This document shows positions 1-9,371 of a DNA stretch of 64,000 nucleotides, piece by piece; positions within the stretch are counted from its first letter, which is position 1, and each line of letters begins with the position of its first letter. Source of the stretch: Kitasatospora cineracea (GTDB lineage: Bacteria; Actinomycetota; Actinomycetes; Streptomycetales; Streptomycetaceae); assembly GCF_003751605.1 (NCBI RefSeq), contig NZ_RJVJ01000001.1:2914001-2978000 (forward strand), given 5' to 3'. The translations under genes were made by a program, and so were the position numbers. Under the pieces are notes generated by a model that was not told where the DNA came from, ran no database searches, and saw only the letters and a program-made list of their open reading frames with translations.

Positions 1-94
1 CCCGCCCCTTCCGGAGGACGGCGCCGGTGTCGGCGTCGCACGCGACGATCCGGGTGCGAGTGGTGGAGCTGTCGATGCCCGCGACGATGGCCAT
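1..94 (-). CDS. xylB: Xylulokinase-like FGGY sugar kinase, N-terminal fragment
   Basis: Only the first ~31 residues lie in the window; the gene continues leftwards past position 1. The reverse strand from the ATG at 94 reads MAIVAGIDSSTTRTRIVACD, the phosphate-binding beta-hairpin that opens FGGY carbohydrate kinases (a GIDSST-type motif). In xylulokinase this region binds ATP for phosphorylation of D-xylulose. Which FGGY subfamily it belongs to cannot be proved from 31 residues; xylulokinase is the best guess from the GIDSST wording. Confidence 0.6.
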   Translation of the reverse strand, partial: MAIVAGIDSSTTRTRIVACDADTGAVLRKGR

Positions 95-214
95 GCCGAG
101 ATCATGCCGCAGTCGGCGGCCGGGGCGGGCCCGACTGCCGCAAGTGTTGCCCAGTCGGTACCGGAACCACCCCGTCCGACGACCGCCCGCCCCCGCTCGA
201 CCGCGTCCGCCGGC

Positions 215-508
215 TCAGGGGCGGACGGTGCCCCAGTCGTCGTCCCCGCCGTGCTGCTTGGCGAAGTACGGGACGCGGTCGGTCAGCGCGTTCGGCAGCT
301 TCTCGCCGACCTTGTCGGCGACCGCCCCGGCGGCCTTCCCGGCCACCGCGCCCGCCTGCTGCTTGGCCTTCCCGGCCGCGTCCTGCACCCGGGGGTTGTC
401 CCGCACCTGCCGGGCCGCGCCGGCCAGCTGCTCGTAGCGTTCGCGCCCGGCCCGGGTACCGAGGACGTACCCGATTCCGAGGCCCACGATCAACGACACC
501 TTCCACAT
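215..508 (-). CDS. Small YtxH-like membrane-anchored protein
   Basis: This 97-residue protein starts at the ATG at 508 (MWKVSLIVGLGIGYVLGTRA). Residues 4-20 form a hydrophobic segment with the GYxLGxRAGRERYEQL signature typical of YtxH-like or DUF3618-type small actinobacterial proteins. An Ala/Lys-rich amphipathic helix of about 45 residues follows (AGKAKQQAGAVAGKAAG), probably coiled. The family is generally annotated as general-stress associated; no enzymatic role is visible. It lies head-on to the tRNA-Asn pair and is not obviously part of an operon. Confidence 0.7.
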   Translation of the reverse strand: MWKVSLIVGLGIGYVLGTRAGRERYEQLAGAARQVRDNPRVQDAAGKAKQQAGAVAGKAAGAVADKVGEKLPNALTDRVPYFAKQHGGDDDWGTVRP

Positions 509-719
509 GCCTGGGTTCCACCCTTCGTTGCCGCGCGATTGTGTGCCGCGTCTACCCGTCCGGCCGGGCCGTGAACCGCCCTGCCGGTGGCGGGTCCGGG
601 CCAGCCGGAGCCGCCGTGCACCAGCATCCCCGCCCGCACCGCGGCGCGCGCGCGGGGCACGCCGGTCCGGCCCGCCGCGGGGGCGGGCCCGAGGTGGGGG
701 AGCGGGCCGGGCAAAGCGA

Positions 720-751
720 TTGGCGGAACACCCCCCTGAGTGCGCTAATGT
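720..751 (+). promoter_or_regulatory. Candidate promoter of the tRNA-Asn pair
   Basis: TAATGT at 746-751 resembles a -10 hexamer about 70 bp before the first tRNA. Upstream, CGGAAC (723-728) gives a 17-bp spacer and TTGGCG (720-725) a 20-bp one; neither is a good -35. The rest of 509-820 shows no supportable gene. Confidence 0.3.
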
Positions 752-820
752 ATGTCCCGCAGCGAGCACCGTGGGCCCCGGAGCGATCCGGAGACCGGGG
801 TGGGCGAGGCGGAAGCACGA

Positions 821-893
821 TCCTCCATAGCTCAATTGGCAGAGCAGCCGACTGTTAATCGGCAGGTTATTGGTTCGAGTCCAATTGGAGGAG
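821..893 (+). tRNA. tRNA-Asn (GTT), copy 1
   Basis: Cloverleaf of 73 nt. The acceptor arm pairs TCCTCCA (821-827) with TGGAGGA (886-892) and the discriminator is G. The anticodon loop is CTGTTAA, giving anticodon GTT. The T-loop TTCGAGT is canonical. CCA is not encoded. Confidence 0.95.
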
Positions 894-898
894 CACGG

Positions 899-971
899 TC
901 CCCCATAGCTCAATTGGCAGAGCAGCCGACTGTTAATCGGCAGGTTATTGGTTCGAGTCCAATTGGGGGAG
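899..971 (+). tRNA. tRNA-Asn (GTT), copy 2
   Basis: Begins 5 bp after copy 1 and is identical except in the acceptor stem, where TCCCCCA pairs with TGGGGGA. The two compensatory changes keep all seven pairs, which points to functional selection on both copies. The two are probably co-transcribed. Confidence 0.95.
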
Positions 972-1084
972 CTTCACCGGAAGTCACGGTGATCGGTACA
1001 GAGCGAAGGCCCTTCGGCGAGACCGAGGGGCCCTCGTGTTTTCCCCGCCGGTCCGACCGGTCAGGCCCGGCCGACCGGCCCGGC

Positions 1085-1840
1085 TCAGCCGGTGGCCCGC
1101 CGGTACAGGTCGGCGACGTGCGCGTCGAAGGCCACGCTGTACGAGGTGTCCGGGCTGTCGCCGCCCTCCTGGTGGCCCCCTATCACCCCGACCAGCCGGC
1201 CCGCGTCGGTGATCCACGGACTGCCGCTGGTGCCGTTGGTGAACCCGCCGCAGTCGAAGCGCTGCTGGGTGGCGCTGTACGAGGAGGTGCGGGCCCGGCA
1301 GGTGATCGGGGCGTCCTGCTCGTTGGGGTAGCCGGTGACGGTGACGTCCAGCCCGAAGCCGAGGCCGGTGCCGAGCGTGTCGGCGCCCACCGCGTCCTCG
1401 ATCTGCCGGCCGTCGACGGGGGCGACGGAGAGGAAGGCGACGTCGTGGTCCTCGTCCTGCTCGTCCTCCCACTCGGGGTCGAGGGTCGTCCTGGTGACCG
1501 GCCACGTCCCGTGCGGGGTCCGGCCGTCCCGGTAGCCGGGGACGAACACCAGGCCGTCCACCGGGACGCCGCCGGGGGCCGCGCAGTGCGCGGCCGTCAC
1601 GATCAGGTTCCGGCCGGGGCTGTGCACCACGCCGGCGGTGCAGTCGCGGGCGCCTTCGGGGCCGTCGACGAACAGTGCGCCGATCCGGTCGGCGGCCGGG
1701 CCGGGGGTGGCGGGGCGGGCGGTCGGCAGCGGCCCGGAGCCGGCCCGGGCGGCGGTGCCGCAGCCGGTCGCGGCCAGCAGCAGGGCCAGCGCGCCGGCGG
1801 CGGCCGGGAACGGGCCGGATCGGGGGGAGGTGCGGGGCAC
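1085..1840 (-). CDS. Secreted trypsin-like serine protease, lipoprotein
   Basis: This 251-residue protein starts at the GTG at 1840. An N-terminal hydrophobic segment ends in a lipobox-like LLAATGC (Cys27), so it is probably a membrane-anchored lipoprotein. The S1 chymotrypsin-fold triad is visible: His85 in VTAAHC, Asp133 in DHDVAF and Ser205 in GTSGSPW. The spacing and the TSYSVAF C-terminus match small secreted actinobacterial trypsin-like proteases. The next gene upstream (1990-2847) is a clear paralogue in the same orientation, so this is a tandem duplication. The start is not fixed by a strong ribosome binding site. Substrate unknown. Confidence 0.85.
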   Translation of the reverse strand: MPRTSPRSGPFPAAAGALALLLAATGCGTAARAGSGPLPTARPATPGPAADRIGALFVDGPEGARDCTAGVVHSPGRNLIVTAAHCAAPGGVPVDGLVFVPGYRDGRTPHGTWPVTRTTLDPEWEDEQDEDHDVAFLSVAPVDGRQIEDAVGADTLGTGLGFGLDVTVTGYPNEQDAPITCRARTSSYSATQQRFDCGGFTNGTSGSPWITDAGRLVGVIGGHQEGGDSPDTSYSVAFDAHVADLYRRATG

Positions 1841-1989
1841 CGTCGCTCGCTTCTGCTCGGCGGCCCGCCCGGGGTGCCGGGCGGCGGTCGCAGCAAGGTC
1901 TACCAGGGCCCGCGCGGGCCGGGCAACCGGCGGCCGGCGGCCGGACCCGGAGTCCGGGGGCGCCGTCCGGCGAGGGGGCCGACGCGGTG

Positions 1990-2847
1990 TCACGAGCCGC
2001 CGGACGCCTGCTGGTAGAGCGCCCGCACCTGGCTGCCGAAGTAGCTGCTGTAGGAGGTGTCGGCGGTGTCGCCGCCCTCCTGGTAGCCGCCGATCACGCC
2101 GACCACGGTGCCGGTGCGGGTCGTCGGGTCGAGCCGGGTGACCCAGGGGCTGCCGCTGGTGCCGCCGGTGTAGCCGGGGCAGTCGATCCGCAGCTGGGTG
2201 GGGCTCTGCTCGGTGGTGGTGTTGCTGCAGGTGATCGGCTGGTCGGCGCTGCTCGGGTACCCGGTGACCTTCACGGTCAGGGCGTAGCCCGGGTCGGTGC
2301 CGAGCCGGTTGGCGCCCAGCACCTCCTGCACCTGCTGCCCGTTCTGCGGCTGCACGGTGGCGAAGGCCACGTCCAGGTCCTGGTTGCCGCTGCTGCGCCA
2401 GGACGGGTCGACGGTCACCGCGGCGAGGGGCCAGACGCCGGACGGGGTGTCGCCGTCCCGGTAGCCGGGGACGAACACCAGGTCGGTGCGGGTCCGGCCG
2501 GTGCGCGGTTCGACCAGGCAGTGCGCGGCGGTCAGGACCAGGTTCCGGCCGGGGCTGTCCACCACGCTGGCGGTGCAGAAGTGGTCGCCGTCCGGGCCGT
2601 GCGCGAACACCGCGCCGACCCGGCTGTTCAACGGTGTCGGCGCGGCGGTGCGGGTCGTCCCCCGGTGCTTGTCGACCGCCGTGCGCAGCCGCTGCCGGCT
2701 CCAGCCGTGCGCGGCCGGGGCGCCGGAGGAGAGCGTGGCCGGGGCCGACGGCGAGGGGCCGTCCGCCGGGCGGCCGGCGGAGCCGCACCCGGCCACCGCC
2801 GCGACCAGGACCGCCGCCCACGCCGCCGCACCCGCGGACCGCTTCAT
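1990..2847 (-). CDS. Secreted trypsin-like serine protease, lipoprotein paralogue
   Basis: This 285-residue protein starts at the ATG at 2847; a GTG three codons upstream is an alternative. The lipoprotein signal has a lipobox ending in AGC (Cys21), followed by a Ser/Ala/Pro-rich linker of about 50 residues. The S1 triad is His109 (LTAAHC), Asp159 (DLDVAF) and Ser231 (GTSGSPW). It shares blocks such as NLVLTAAHC, LVFVPGYRDG and GVIGGYQEGGD with the neighbouring protease. It carries a longer membrane-distal linker than the downstream copy. Confidence 0.87.
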   Translation of the reverse strand: MKRSAGAAAWAAVLVAAVAGCGSAGRPADGPSPSAPATLSSGAPAAHGWSRQRLRTAVDKHRGTTRTAAPTPLNSRVGAVFAHGPDGDHFCTASVVDSPGRNLVLTAAHCLVEPRTGRTRTDLVFVPGYRDGDTPSGVWPLAAVTVDPSWRSSGNQDLDVAFATVQPQNGQQVQEVLGANRLGTDPGYALTVKVTGYPSSADQPITCSNTTTEQSPTQLRIDCPGYTGGTSGSPWVTRLDPTTRTGTVVGVIGGYQEGGDTADTSYSSYFGSQVRALYQQASGGS

Positions 2848-3145
2848 CCCGGTCACCCGCTCCCGCTTGCGCCAACCCGACGACCAAGCGTCACCCGCCC
2901 GTGGAGGGGCCGCCACTGACGCGCCGCCACCACCAGCGGAGGGCCGGCCGACCGGGGCCGCGACCGCCCGCGACCGCCCGCGACCGGGCCGACACGCCGT
3001 GCGGACGGGCGGCGGGGCCGGGCCTCCCCGGATGCGCCCCTGGCGCGCAGCACGGGTGATCGACCGGCTATGCTGCCGAGGGCGGCCCTGAGTGGCCGTC
3101 TGCTGCTGCCAGGACCGCTTCGTCGGTTCCGGCGGGTCGAGTCGG

Positions 3146-3219
<74 letters not shown>

Positions 3220-3693
3220 CCTCGGCCGCTGACGGAGAGTCAGCCGGCCACGCCTCCTGCGACGGCGAGACGCCCGGTCGCTCGAGCTCCGAGCGTAGGA
3301 TACGCCCCTTTCCCGGCCCGCGGTCGCCGCGACACGTCCGGGTCCCCCGAACGGTCCGCGGGCGCCGGCCGGTGCCCCGCCGCGGGAGGCCGCTGCGGCT
3401 CGGCGGGAGCGGTGGGGCATCCCGCTCGACGCGGCGCCCGTCCGTATGCCAATCTGTGCGGCGACATTCGATGTCGGGGGGATGGGAAGACCTGTGACCG
3501 CGTCAGCGCGTCGCGGCGTCCGCAGTGCTGCCGGAACGGCTCCTGCGGGCGGTGGGCGGGGCTGCGGCCGGTCGGGGGTCGGCGCGGATCGTGCGAACGG
3601 GGCGTCGGGGGCGGCCGGTGTCCGGGCGTCGCGGGCGAGTCCGTCGCCGTCGGGTCCCGGTCGTCCGGACATCGCCGGAGACTTCACCGAATC
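3220..3693. other. Intergenic, no supportable gene
   Basis: About 470 bp between the CAT tRNA and the first beta-helix gene. Reading frames run through it on both strands but lack a ribosome binding site with a recognisable protein. I treat them as high-GC artefacts. Upstream in-frame extension of the downstream gene is possible but would precede an obvious signal peptide. Confidence 0.6.
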
Positions 3694-3733
3694 GGCTCGA
3701 CGGAACGTCAGTTCGAGTGCCAAGCTGTGCCGG
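3694..3733 (+). promoter_or_regulatory. Conserved upstream element of beta-helix gene 1
   Basis: A stretch running from GGCTCGAC through GTTCGAGTG and AAGCTG to GCCG reappears at 9295-9333 before the third paralogue with the same internal spacing. It ends 27 bp before the GTG start. It could be a promoter or operator shared by the family, or sequence kept from the duplication. Confidence 0.45.
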
Positions 3734-3760
3734 TTCTCATCCACGGAGAGTTCAGCCATC

Positions 3761-6463
3761 GTGCGTCTGCGCCAGTCCGCCGCGCTCACCGCGGCCGCCG
3801 TCACCGCCCTGATCGCCGTACCGCCCGCCGCCGTCGCGGCGGACGACCCGGCGGGCACGCTCCACGTCAACAACAGGTCCACCACCTGCACCGATGCCGG
3901 CAGCGGTACGGCCGGCCAGCCGTTCTGCACGATCTCCGCCGCGGCCCGCGCGGCGCAGCCCGGCCAGACGGTGCAGGTCGTCCCCGGGTCGTACGCGGAG
4001 ACGGTGCTGATCACCGGATCCGGCACGCCGGACAAGCCGATCACCTTCGTCGGCACCGCCGGAACCGACCGGACCGCGGTGCACCCGGTGACCGGGGCGA
4101 AGAGCGCCGTGGTGCTCTCCGGTGTCCACGACGTGGTGGTGCGGGGCTTCTCGCTCTACAGCAACGACTCCGCCGGCAACACCGCCCCGCTGGTGTCGGC
4201 GGTGGACTCCTCGCGGGTGGTGCTGGACCGGATCCGGTACGCCGGAGGCGCCGGGTCGGGGGCCGTCCGACTCGCGGGCGCCGGCGACCACATCACGGTC
4301 AGCCGCAGCGTGTTCGCCGCCAGCGGCGGGCTGCGGGTCGGTGCCGGGGTGCACGACTCGCTGATCACCGCCAACGAGTTCAACGAGACGGCCTCGGCCG
4401 CGGTCTCCGCGGTGGACGCGCCGAACACCGCGGTCACCGGCAACAGCATCGCGTTCTCCTGCGAGGAGAGCGTGCGGATCGACGGCGCCTCGCCGGGCGC
4501 GGTGGTCGAGAACAACGTGATCACCGCCCAGTACCAGGGCGAGACCGGCTGGAACAGCGCGTGCGCCCGCACGCCCGACAAGCGCGGGGAGACCGAGGTC
4601 TCGGTCTCGGCCGGGTCGGTGGCCGGGTCGAAGGTGGACTACAACACGGTGCACCCGTGGTCGGACGCCTCGGCGTACACCTGGGGCGGCACCTCGTACC
4701 GCACCGCGGCCGGGTTCGCCGCGGCCCAGCCCGGCCAGGCCGCCCACGACACCGACTACGACGTCCCGTTCAACCGGGACTACACGAAGCCGCTGGTGCT
4801 GCCGGAGTCGGCGACCGCCGCCATCGACTCGGCCGACCCGGACGCACCCGGCGTGGACACCGACCTGCTCGGGGTCAGGCCCACCGACGACCCGGCGGTC
4901 GCCGGCACCGCGCCGAACGGCGGGGTGCGCGACCGCGGCGCGTACGAGCTGACCGGACAGACCTCGGTCGGCGTCCAGCTGAGCGCCGACGTGCCGACGC
5001 TGCAGGGGCCGGCGCCGTTCACCGTGCAGGTGACCGCCAAGCCGGTCAACACCTTCGGGCTGGCGCAGGCCGACTACCTGTTCGACTTCGGCGACGGCAC
5101 CGACCCGGTGCGCTCGACCCGGCCGACCGTGACGCACACCTTTACCAAGCCCGGCAACTACTACGCGGTGAAGGTCACCGCGACCGACGTGCAGGGCGGC
5201 CAGGTGCAGGGCACCTCCAACGTCCCGCTGCTGGTCAAGGAACCCGGCGACGTGACGGCGGCCCTGGAAACCCCGATCGACGGGGCGCTCCGGATCCAGG
5301 TCACCACCCGGGCCGCCTCGCCGTACGCGATCAGCAAGGTCGACGTGGACTTCGGCGACGGCAGCCGCACCGCCACCGCCCCGGGGGCCGTCGCGTACCA
5401 CCAGTACGCCGCGCCCGGGAACTACACCGTCACCGGGACCGTCACCGACGAGGGCGGGCGGACGGCGGTGGTGAAGAAGACCGTCACGGTCGCCAGCGGC
5501 GGGTACACGCAGTCGCTGCAGCCGGGTTCGCGGGTGCAGGTGGTGGGCGTGCCGACGAGCGGCCCGCTGTACAGCACGGGCGTGAACTACGGCAACGGCG
5601 GCTGGCAGCCGTGGCTGCCGGTGCCGCAGGCGGGTGCGGGCTTCACGGCGGACCAGGTGTCGTCGTTGGCGTCGGCGACGACCGCGGACCAGTACCTGCG
5701 GGTGTTCGCGCTGGTGGGCGGGAAGGTCTACGGGGCGGACCGGAACCTGGGCCCGGCCGCGGGCGGACTGGGCCAGGGGCAGTGGACGCCGTGGAAGGAG
5801 GTCACCGGACCGGGGCCGCTGGTAGGCGTCACCCAGCTCTCGGCGGCGTCGATCGGCAACAGCACCCACCTGGTCGCCGTGGCCGGCGGCCGGGTGTACG
5901 AGGCCTCCGGCGACCGGGCGGCCGGGGTCTGGTCGAAGTGGGGCGACATCACGGCCGAGGTCGGACTGCCGACCGGGGTGGCGGGCATCGCGGCGGGGAC
6001 GACCGACAACGTCCTGCACGTGGCGGTGCTGGGTGCGGACGGGCACCTCCGGGTCGCGGACGGGGACTACACCCGGGGCCGGTGGAGCGCCGGCGACGTG
6101 ACCGCCGGCTACGGCGGCCCCGGCAACATCGTGCAGGTGGCCGCGGCGTCGACGCCGGGGTCCCGCTTCCACGTGGTGGCGCTGACCGGCCAGGGCCGGG
6201 TGCACGAGATCACCGGCGACTACGCGGCGGGCTACTGGACCGGCTGGGGCGACATCTCCGGCGCCAGCGGTCTGGACCCCGTCCGGCAGGTGGCCGCGGC
6301 GTCGACCGGCAACACCATCCGACTCTTCGCCGCAGCCCCCGGCTACATCGTCTACACCGTCACCGGTGACTACACCGCCGGGCGGTGGAGCTCCGCCTCC
6401 AACGTCTACGACACGGCCGGCAGCACCTCGGGGATCAACGTCCTCACCGCAGCGGGCCTCTGA
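3761..6463 (+). CDS. Secreted beta-helix / PKD / propeller-repeat protein, paralogue 1
   Basis: This 900-residue protein starts at the GTG at 3761, chosen because it opens a signal peptide (RLRQSAALTAAAVTAL, cleavage near AVAA) with a GAG-rich RBS about 11 nt upstream. Residues ~35-395 form a right-handed parallel beta-helix with repeated G-V-N-x-I coils and a Cys pair (TTCTDAG, PFCTIS) in the DUF1565-like N-cap. Two PKD-like Ig domains follow (~400-488 and ~490-578), each with a FGDG motif. About 320 C-terminal residues contain repeats of the form GDYxxGRWSxWxDVT, one per ~48-50 residues, suggesting a 6-7-bladed lectin-like propeller. No catalytic residues are identified. It is probably a surface or secreted glycan-binding or glycan-cleaving protein. 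Two paralogues follow. Confidence 0.85.
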   Translation: MRLRQSAALTAAAVTALIAVPPAAVAADDPAGTLHVNNRSTTCTDAGSGTAGQPFCTISAAARAAQPGQTVQVVPGSYAETVLITGSGTPDKPITFVGTAGTDRTAVHPVTGAKSAVVLSGVHDVVVRGFSLYSNDSAGNTAPLVSAVDSSRVVLDRIRYAGGAGSGAVRLAGAGDHITVSRSVFAASGGLRVGAGVHDSLITANEFNETASAAVSAVDAPNTAVTGNSIAFSCEESVRIDGASPGAVVENNVITAQYQGETGWNSACARTPDKRGETEVSVSAGSVAGSKVDYNTVHPWSDASAYTWGGTSYRTAAGFAAAQPGQAAHDTDYDVPFNRDYTKPLVLPESATAAIDSADPDAPGVDTDLLGVRPTDDPAVAGTAPNGGVRDRGAYELTGQTSVGVQLSADVPTLQGPAPFTVQVTAKPVNTFGLAQADYLFDFGDGTDPVRSTRPTVTHTFTKPGNYYAVKVTATDVQGGQVQGTSNVPLLVKEPGDVTAALETPIDGALRIQVTTRAASPYAISKVDVDFGDGSRTATAPGAVAYHQYAAPGNYTVTGTVTDEGGRTAVVKKTVTVASGGYTQSLQPGSRVQVVGVPTSGPLYSTGVNYGNGGWQPWLPVPQAGAGFTADQVSSLASATTADQYLRVFALVGGKVYGADRNLGPAAGGLGQGQWTPWKEVTGPGPLVGVTQLSAASIGNSTHLVAVAGGRVYEASGDRAAGVWSKWGDITAEVGLPTGVAGIAAGTTDNVLHVAVLGADGHLRVADGDYTRGRWSAGDVTAGYGGPGNIVQVAAASTPGSRFHVVALTGQGRVHEITGDYAAGYWTGWGDISGASGLDPVRQVAAASTGNTIRLFAAAPGYIVYTVTGDYTAGRWSSASNVYDTAGSTSGINVLTAAGL

Positions 6464-6533
6464 TCCACCACTCCGGGCGGGCGCGTGCCCGCCCGGAGCC
6501 CATGTCCGATCCCATCACCGGGGAGTATCACCA

Positions 6534-9230
6534 GTGCGTATGCGCCTGCGTCAGTCGGCCGTGCTCGTGGCGGCGGCCGCGACCGGCATCGTCGTCGTTC
6601 CCGTCGTCCCGGCCGCAGCGGCGGCACCGGACCGGATCTACGTGGACGGGTGGGCCAGGACCTGCACCGACAGCGGGGCCGGCACCCTCGACCAGCCGTT
6701 CTGCAGCATCGGCGCCGCGGCGGCCGCCGTCCAGCCCGGACAGACCGTCAGGGTGTCGGGCGGTCAGACGACCTACCAGGAGGCCGTGCACCTCACCCGC
6801 TCCGGCACGCCGGACCACCCGATCGTCTTCGACGGCTCGCCCGGCGAGGTCGGCTACATACCGGCCGAGGTCTACCCGGAGGCGGGCACCGAGAGCGCCC
6901 TGACCCTGGACGGCGTGCACGACGTGGTGATCCGCGGCTTCGACGTCGGCAGCCTGGCCGGCTACACCGGCACCCCGGCCGTCGTGGTGAAGAACAGCAG
7001 CCGGGTCACCCTGGACGACATCAGGTTCTCCGACGGCGGGGTCGCGGTCGGCGGCGGCGACGGGGTGACGGTCGGCCGGAGCAGCTTCATGGGCTCCGGC
7101 GGCCTCGAGATCGGCGCGGGCACCCAGCACGCGCTGGTCACCGCCAACCTGTTCCACGGCACCCGGTCCACCGCCGTCAAGGCCGTCGACGCGCCGGGCG
7201 TCGCGGTCACCAACAACACCGTCGCCGCCTCCTGCGGGGAGAGCGTGCGGATCGACGGCACCTCGCCGGGCGCCGTCGTCGAGAACAACGTGATCACCGC
7301 CGGGTACACCGGCTCCGGGGTCTGGCCGGCCTGCACCACGCCGGGGCCGGAGCGCGGCGAGACCGAGATCGCTGTGTCGGCGGCCTCGACCGACGGCACC
7401 AAGGTGGACTACAACTCGGTCCACCCGTGGTCCGACGCCAACGCCTACACCTGGGGCGGGACGTCCTACCCGACCCCCGCGGCGTTCCGGGCCACCGGTC
7501 AGGGCGCGCACGACATCGACACCGACGTCACCTGCGCCAACGGGAACTGCGACCCGTGGCTGTTCGCCCGCTCGGCGGTCAACTACCCGGCGCTGGCGGA
7601 CTCCGCCGACCCGGCGGCACCCGGCATCGGCACCGACCTGGCCGGCCGCACCTACACCGACAACCCGAACGCGGCCGACACCCTCGGCGGCGTCCGCGAC
7701 CGCGGCGCGTTCGAGGCCACCGGCCAGCGCGGCGTCAACCTGGCGGTCACCAGCACCCAGGAGCCCACGCTGCAGGGCTCCACCCCGCTGACGGTGACCG
7801 CCACCGCCGACGTGCGGAGCGACTGGCCGATCCAGCAGTCCGACTACCTGTTCGACTTCGGCGACGGCACCAAGGTGCACTCGACCACGCCCACGGCCAC
7901 CCACGTCTACGACAAGGCCGGGACCTTCGACACCAGCCTCACCGTCACCGACACCCATCACGGCACGGCCAGGAACACCGGGCCGTCGGTCCGGACCGTC
8001 GTCGGGCAGCTCAGCGCCGACCCGACGGTGAGCGTCGACGGGTCGCTGTACGCGACCGTCCAGTCGAACGTCACGACCCCCTGGCGGCTGACCGGCGAGG
8101 AGATCGACTTCGGCGACGGCTCCCCCAAGGAGACCTCCGCGTACGGGAGCACCGCCTACCACCAGTACATGCGGGCCGGCGACTACCAGCTGACCGTCAC
8201 CGACCGCGACGACAGCGGCAAGACGCTGGTCACCAAGCGCACCGTGCACGCGGTCAGCCCGCAGGACACCGCGACGCTGCAGCCCGGCAAGCGGATCCAG
8301 CTGCTGACCCGCGACGGCAAGGCGTGGCTGAACGACGCCGGCGCGAACTACGACAAGGGCGTCTGGGGCCCGTTCCTGCCGGTGCCCGGTGCCGGGTTCG
8401 CCAGCAAGAACGTCGCCTCGATGGCCTCGGTGACCACCGCCGACCAGTACCTGCGGGCCTTCGCGCTGGCGGACGGCAAGGTGTACAGCGCCGACCGCCG
8501 GCTGGGCGCGGCGACCGGCGGCGTCGCACAGGGCCAGTGGCTGCCCTGGAGCGAGGTGACCGGCGCGAACGGCGCGGGCAACCTGAGCGGCATCACGCAG
8601 ATCTCGGCCGCCGCCAGCGGCAACCGGGTCCACGTGCTGGCCCTCGCCGGCGGCCGGGTGTACGAGGCGTCCGGCGACCGGGCGAGCGGCACCTGGTCGA
8701 AGTGGGGCGACATCACCGCCGCGCTCGGCTTCCCGGCCAACACCGTCGGCATCTCCGGCGCGTTCATCGGCAACGTGCTGCACGTCGGCATGACCGGTTC
8801 GGACGGGCACGTCCGGGTCGGCGACGGCGACTACGACCGCGGCCGGTGGAGCGGCGGCGACCTCACCGACGCGCTCGGCTACGCCTGGCCGAGCCAGTAC
8901 ACCAAGCCGTCCCAGATCGGCGTGGCCGCCACCGCGGACGGCAAGCTGCACCTGTTCGTGGTGGTGTGGGACCGGCTGATGGAGGCGGGCGGCGACTACA
9001 CCGCCGGCCGCTGGACCAACTGGGCCGACGTGTACGGGGCCACCGGCCTGATGGGCGTCAACCGGGTCGGCGTGGCCGCCACCGGCAACACCCTGCGGGT
9101 GTTCACCGGGAGCAGCTCCGGCACCGGCGTCACGGAGACGGACGCCGACTACGCGGCCGGGCGCTGGTCGCGGCCGATGGTGGTGGGCGGCGGCAGCGGG
9201 GCCGACCTGTTCACGGCCACCGGGTTCTGA
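6534..9230 (+). CDS. Secreted beta-helix / PKD / propeller-repeat protein, paralogue 2
   Basis: This 898-residue protein starts at the GTG at 6534, supported by GGGGAG at 6520-6525 (8-nt spacing). A signal peptide (MRLRQSAVLVAAAATG) is followed by the same architecture as its neighbour: Cys-containing cap, beta-helix coils with a conserved ESVRIDGTSPGAVVENN block, two PKD-like domains with FGDG, then propeller repeats (GDYDRGRWSGGD, GDYTAGRWTNWADV). The gap to paralogue 1 is only 70 bp with no terminator, so the two may be co-transcribed. It differs from paralogue 1 in having an extra Cys pair (TCANGNC) in the late helix. Confidence 0.85.
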   Translation: MRMRLRQSAVLVAAAATGIVVVPVVPAAAAAPDRIYVDGWARTCTDSGAGTLDQPFCSIGAAAAAVQPGQTVRVSGGQTTYQEAVHLTRSGTPDHPIVFDGSPGEVGYIPAEVYPEAGTESALTLDGVHDVVIRGFDVGSLAGYTGTPAVVVKNSSRVTLDDIRFSDGGVAVGGGDGVTVGRSSFMGSGGLEIGAGTQHALVTANLFHGTRSTAVKAVDAPGVAVTNNTVAASCGESVRIDGTSPGAVVENNVITAGYTGSGVWPACTTPGPERGETEIAVSAASTDGTKVDYNSVHPWSDANAYTWGGTSYPTPAAFRATGQGAHDIDTDVTCANGNCDPWLFARSAVNYPALADSADPAAPGIGTDLAGRTYTDNPNAADTLGGVRDRGAFEATGQRGVNLAVTSTQEPTLQGSTPLTVTATADVRSDWPIQQSDYLFDFGDGTKVHSTTPTATHVYDKAGTFDTSLTVTDTHHGTARNTGPSVRTVVGQLSADPTVSVDGSLYATVQSNVTTPWRLTGEEIDFGDGSPKETSAYGSTAYHQYMRAGDYQLTVTDRDDSGKTLVTKRTVHAVSPQDTATLQPGKRIQLLTRDGKAWLNDAGANYDKGVWGPFLPVPGAGFASKNVASMASVTTADQYLRAFALADGKVYSADRRLGAATGGVAQGQWLPWSEVTGANGAGNLSGITQISAAASGNRVHVLALAGGRVYEASGDRASGTWSKWGDITAALGFPANTVGISGAFIGNVLHVGMTGSDGHVRVGDGDYDRGRWSGGDLTDALGYAWPSQYTKPSQIGVAATADGKLHLFVVVWDRLMEAGGDYTAGRWTNWADVYGATGLMGVNRVGVAATGNTLRVFTGSSSGTGVTETDADYAAGRWSRPMVVGGGSGADLFTATGF

Positions 9231-9294
9231 TCGGCGGCCGCAGCTGACGGCGGGTCGGACGGATACGACCGGGATCCGGGAAATCCGGCAAACA

Positions 9295-9333
9295 GGCTCG
9301 ACCGCAAGGGTGTTCGAGTGAGAAGCTGAGCCG
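9295..9333 (+). promoter_or_regulatory. Conserved upstream element of beta-helix gene 3
   Basis: Matches the element before paralogue 1 (GGCTCGAC...GTTCGAGTG..AAGCTG..CCG), followed by an AT-rich TTTTTGAACATCCTTTA stretch and the RBS. Paralogue 2 lacks it, fitting two transcription units (genes 1-2 and gene 3). Confidence 0.45.
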
Positions 9334-9371
9334 CTTTTTGAACATCCTTTACCCTTCCCGGGAGCCCGTTC

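Noticed and set aside
3752..6205. 817-codon antisense frame over beta-helix gene 1
   Set aside because: Same high-GC artefact; no RBS, no recognisable motif.
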